From Armatimonadota bacterium (GTDB lineage: Bacteria > Armatimonadota > Armatimonadia > Armatimonadales > Capsulimonadaceae): a stretch of 43,169 nucleotides of DNA. This document shows positions 40,888-43,169 of the stretch, in pieces. The stretch is from assembly GCA_019239955.1 (NCBI GenBank), contig JAFAZD010000282.1, positions 1 through 43,169 on the forward strand, read 5' to 3'. Position 1 is the stretch's first letter, and the number at the start of each line of letters is the position of its first letter. Below the pieces are notes generated by a model. The model was not told where the DNA came from and did no database searches. It worked only from the letters and a program-made list of their open reading frames with translations. Position numbers and translations under genes: made by a program.

Positions 40888-42816
40888 TTACTGGCGCAGG
40901 GGCGAGTCGGACGGGGCGCTCGGGGCAGTGCCAGGGACGATCCGGAAGATGGTGTAGTCGGGGTTGGCGTAGACGGGCTGCAAGTAGGGCGGCGGATGGT
41001 GGGCGAAATCGGCGAAGGGATGCCGCCGACCCTGCTTGTCCACGTAAGGCCGGGACACGTCGTTGGGGTAGAGCAGGTAGGTGGCCGGGATGGACTGCAA
41101 GAACCGGAGGCGGGAAAAGCGCCTTCCATAGTCAGAATACAGGAAGGACCTCATCTCGCTCTCATTGCTGAGGTCAAGTGTCACGTCCGGCGGGACAGGG
41201 TTCTGAAGCTGGGAGTCGTAGTCGGGGATGGCGACTTCGGCGAAACGGGCGATTGCCTCGATCTTGAGGCCGTAGGAGGGCGTCTCGGCCCAGTGGCCGC
41301 ACCAGACGACCCGGTCAGTCGCGCCGGGGAGGGGGGCGCAATGGTTTGGGAGTCCCAGTACGGCGTCCTGGCGGGGCGAAAGGTTGCGCCGTACCCAGCC
41401 GTAGGCATCATACAGGGTGTTCGGCAGGAAGGGCGACAGGCCGGTCTCGCTGTGATCGCTCATCAGGTGTCGGATGTCGCGCCGCAGGAACAGGGCGTTG
41501 GAAGGGAACGTCGCCAGCACGAGCAGGGCGAGCGTGGCGGCTTGCCTCTGCGGGCGCGTCGCCCAGCGGCGCACGAGGTAAGAGGCCCCCACCCCGGCCA
41601 GCAGACAGAGAGGGATGTGCTCGCCCATCAGCATCTTGCGCTGGAAGGCGAAGGGCAAATAAGCAGCAGCGAACCCGCCGACGGCCCAGCATACCGCGAA
41701 CAGCAACGGACGAGGGGGTGTTGACATATCGCCTGTTCGCCCCCCCCGCCCCCAATTCTGGGGGAGCCGGACTAAGGCGACGAGGGCCAACAGGAAGACA
41801 ATGCCGTAGCCGAGGACGTAGTGCCAGAACGCCGGGGAGAGCGTGGGGACGTTGGCGCGCTTGTGGAACGTCGCCTCGGCGTTGAAGATGTAGAGCTGGT
41901 ATAGGGTTGTCGGGACCGTGAGGGCGAGGGCCACGATGCCGCGCAGCCAGGACATCCCGACGCCGCGCCCGCGTCGCAGGACGGTCCAGACGACCAGAAA
42001 CAGCCCCCAGGCGCAGGCGAGGTGCAGCACGTCGTAGGAGTGCATGTTGCCCAGGATCGCCCCGCAGACGCCGGCCAGGACCGGGTAGCGCCAGCGGCCC
42101 GTCTCCTCACCCCGCAGCAGAGCGTACAGCGTCGCCAGAATCAGCAGGGTGCTGACGGCGAACAGGGCCGACGTGTCCAGGCTCAGGAACGTGTACGCCT
42201 CCGGCTGCCAGGCATCAATCGGACTCCCGGAGGAGCTCTTGTCCTGCCAGCGCGCCCACTGGACCCACCCGAAGCCGCTGCTCAGGCAGACGAAGCCGAA
42301 CGCGGTGAGCCGCGCCGCGCGATTCTCGTCGCCCGGCAGGCAGTGGCGATAAATGCGCCAGATCAATCCGAGCAGCGCCGCGCCGCCGCCGACGCGCGCG
42401 ATCTGCCAGACGGCCTGCGGCGGGAGGTGCGCGTAGTGCATCAGCCGGCCCAGCAGGTAGAAGAAGACGTTGAACTCCAGGTTCTTCTGCGGGTCGGTGG
42501 TGAACAGGTTGTGGTAGAAGAAATAGCCGTCGGCGTTCTGGCGCAGCCAGGACAGGTAGTTGCAGAAGTCGTCAATGTTGTACGCCGTGCCGATGAAGCG
42601 CGTCCCCGGTGGCGTACCGGCGTAGCCGATCATATACGACAGACTGGTCAGCAGGAGCGTGGCGGCGATCAGGGCGGCCACGGTGATGCGTTCCCAGGAG
42701 GCCCCCTGGCCTATGGCCCCCCCCGCCCCCAATTCTGGGGGAGCCGGAAAGGGAGGGGGCCGGTCTGTTCCTACTCCCCCAAGATTGGGGGCCGGGGGGC
42801 GACTAGCCTGGGACAT
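40888..42816 (-). CDS. Polytopic membrane protein, probable GT-C-type glycosyltransferase
   Basis: 642 aa. About ten to twelve membrane helices (ITVAALIAATLLLTSLSYMIGY, FWHYVLGYGIVFLLALVALV, LLFAVCWAVGGFAAAYLPFAF). The first outer loop, TRFIGTAYNIDDFCNYLSWLRQNADG, has acidic residues in the position of the GT-C catalytic loop. The C-terminal 190 residues are soluble (LPNTLYDAYGWVRRNLSPRQDAVLG). Named by architecture only; no specific family is assigned. Residues about 6-34 are read from a copy of the palindromic element, and another half copy gives RLPQNWGRGGRTGD near residue 355. The start overlaps the end of the amidohydrolase by 14 nt. Confidence 0.7.
   Translation of the reverse strand: MSQASRPPAPNLGGVGTDRPPPFPAPPELGAGGAIGQGASWERITVAALIAATLLLTSLSYMIGYAGTPPGTRFIGTAYNIDDFCNYLSWLRQNADGYFFYHNLFTTDPQKNLEFNVFFYLLGRLMHYAHLPPQAVWQIARVGGGAALLGLIWRIYRHCLPGDENRAARLTAFGFVCLSSGFGWVQWARWQDKSSSGSPIDAWQPEAYTFLSLDTSALFAVSTLLILATLYALLRGEETGRWRYPVLAGVCGAILGNMHSYDVLHLACAWGLFLVVWTVLRRGRGVGMSWLRGIVALALTVPTTLYQLYIFNAEATFHKRANVPTLSPAFWHYVLGYGIVFLLALVALVRLPQNWGRGGRTGDMSTPPRPLLFAVCWAVGGFAAAYLPFAFQRKMLMGEHIPLCLLAGVGASYLVRRWATRPQRQAATLALLVLATFPSNALFLRRDIRHLMSDHSETGLSPFLPNTLYDAYGWVRRNLSPRQDAVLGLPNHCAPLPGATDRVVWCGHWAETPSYGLKIEAIARFAEVAIPDYDSQLQNPVPPDVTLDLSNESEMRSFLYSDYGRRFSRLRFLQSIPATYLLYPNDVSRPYVDKQGRRHPFADFAHHPPPYLQPVYANPDYTIFRIVPGTAPSAPSDSPLRQ
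41741..41770. repeat. Half copy of the palindromic element inside the membrane protein
   Basis: CCCCCCCGCCCCCAATTCTG followed by GGGGAGCCGG. Minus-strand reading gives LPQNWGRGG, a different frame from the copies at 17187 and 42716. It falls in a cytoplasmic or periplasmic loop between two helices. Confidence 0.75.
42716..42801. repeat. Full palindromic element coding the N-terminus of the membrane protein
   Basis: 86 nt: half-units CCCCCAATTCTGGGGGAGCC at 42726-42745 and CTCCCCCAAGATTGGGGGC at 42774-42792, in inverted orientation. Read on the minus strand as RPPAPNLGG ... PAPPELGAGG, in the same frame as the copy in the FHA protein. It abuts the stop of the amidohydrolase gene. Confidence 0.8.
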
Positions 42817-43169
42817 TGAACAGGGCCTGGGCGTTCAGAGAGAGGATGCGGTCGCGGTCGGCGCGGGTGACGGTGGGGGCGGTCTCCACCAGCCCCAGAA
42901 TCGCCTCCGGGTCGGCCTCCGGGAAGCCGCTGCCGAAGAGCACCTTGCGCGGCGTCAGCGCCTCGGTGGCGTGGGCGACCTTGTCCGAGTCCAGGCTGCC
43001 GGACAGTTCCAGGGAGACGTTGAGGTGCTTCTTGGCGACGGTGACGGCGGTGCGCCAGTTGTCGCCGCCCATGCCCAGCAGCAGGAACTTCATGGACGGG
43101 AACTCGGCGGCAATCGCGCGGGCGGCGTGGACGGCCTCCGCGTCGGGCGTGTGGATCGCCATCGGCTTG
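42803..43169 (-). CDS. Amidohydrolase family protein, C-terminal part
   Basis: About 120 residues; the gene continues past the window's end. KPMAIHTPDAEAVHAARAIAAEFPSMKFLLLGMGG and VLFGSGFPEADPEAILGLVETAPTVTRADRDRILSLNAQALFNV match the last third of amidohydrolase-2 (TIM-barrel) enzymes, where the F-G-S/T-D-x-P segment carries a metal Asp. Here FGSGFPEAD has Gly in place of the first Asp, so metal binding may be altered or the true ligand may lie elsewhere. Substrates range over decarboxylation of aromatic acids and hydrolysis of amides and lactones. Confidence 0.72.
   Translation of the reverse strand, partial: KPMAIHTPDAEAVHAARAIAAEFPSMKFLLLGMGGDNWRTAVTVAKKHLNVSLELSGSLDSDKVAHATEALTPRKVLFGSGFPEADPEAILGLVETAPTVTRADRDRILSLNAQALFNVPG

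Overview
This is a 43 kb stretch of a GC-rich bacterial chromosome with dense coding on both strands, many 1-8 nt gene overlaps and long spurious antisense open frames, as expected at this GC content. No rRNA, tRNA, CRISPR array, transposase or phage gene was recognised. The host cannot be named from sequence alone. A SteA/SteB pair, several carbohydrate genes, many ATGA overlaps and apparently leaderless promoters would fit Armatimonadota or a neighbouring deep-branching, largely heterotrophic phylum. That assignment is inference.

Layout. 1-1.5 kb: a possible Uma2-like remnant, a DeoR-type sugar regulator and an XRE-type regulator. 1.9-9.4 kb: a compact three-gene biosynthetic operon made of an iron-dependent aromatic amino acid hydroxylase, a two-module NRPS (A-PCP-C-A-PCP-TE) and a 4'-phosphopantetheinyl transferase, divergent from the XRE regulator. 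9.5-11.3 kb: Rieske protein, YtkA-like lipoprotein, OsmC protein and PRC-barrel protein. 11.3-16.4 kb (minus): a CUT1 sugar ABC transporter whose binding protein is fused to the first permease, plus a MalG-type permease, a Gfo/Idh/MocA oxidoreductase and a small antitoxin-like protein. 16.4-22.5 kb: SdpI-like protein, membrane FHA protein, GT2-SteB-SteA operon and a PfkB kinase. 22.6-29.2 kb: secreted beta-helix protein, aldo/keto reductase, SseB protein, HAF-repeat lipoprotein and VOC protein. 29.3-33.5 kb: DUF4337-ftcD pair converging on a tightly packed macro domain / Cys-rich unknown / mutY / mutT operon. 33.6-38.1 kb: GH51 arabinofuranosidase and pstC-pstA-pstB with an upstream Pho box. 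38.3-43.2 kb (minus): nucleoside hydrolase, small membrane protein, ankyrin protein, large polytopic membrane protein and the end of an amidohydrolase.

Two features stand out. The first is the biosynthetic operon. Its second adenylation domain reads as valine-activating, its first has a code I cannot assign, and its thioesterase carries a cysteine in place of the usual serine. The second is a family of about 85-nt palindromic elements (core CCCCCAAT-N-CTGGGGG) present in five places. One copy sits inside a roughly 140-nt inverted-repeat element. Two copies are translated in the same frame inside unrelated proteins: the linker between the FHA domains and the N-terminus of the membrane protein at 40.9-42.8 kb. 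Other inverted repeats lie at gene ends, one of them supplying the C-termini of two convergent genes.

Regulatory signals include a Pho box of four 11-nt-spaced repeats placed 10 nt upstream of a TATACT -10 box before pstC, and several promoters whose -10 box lies only 3-9 nt before the start codon, which suggests leaderless mRNAs.
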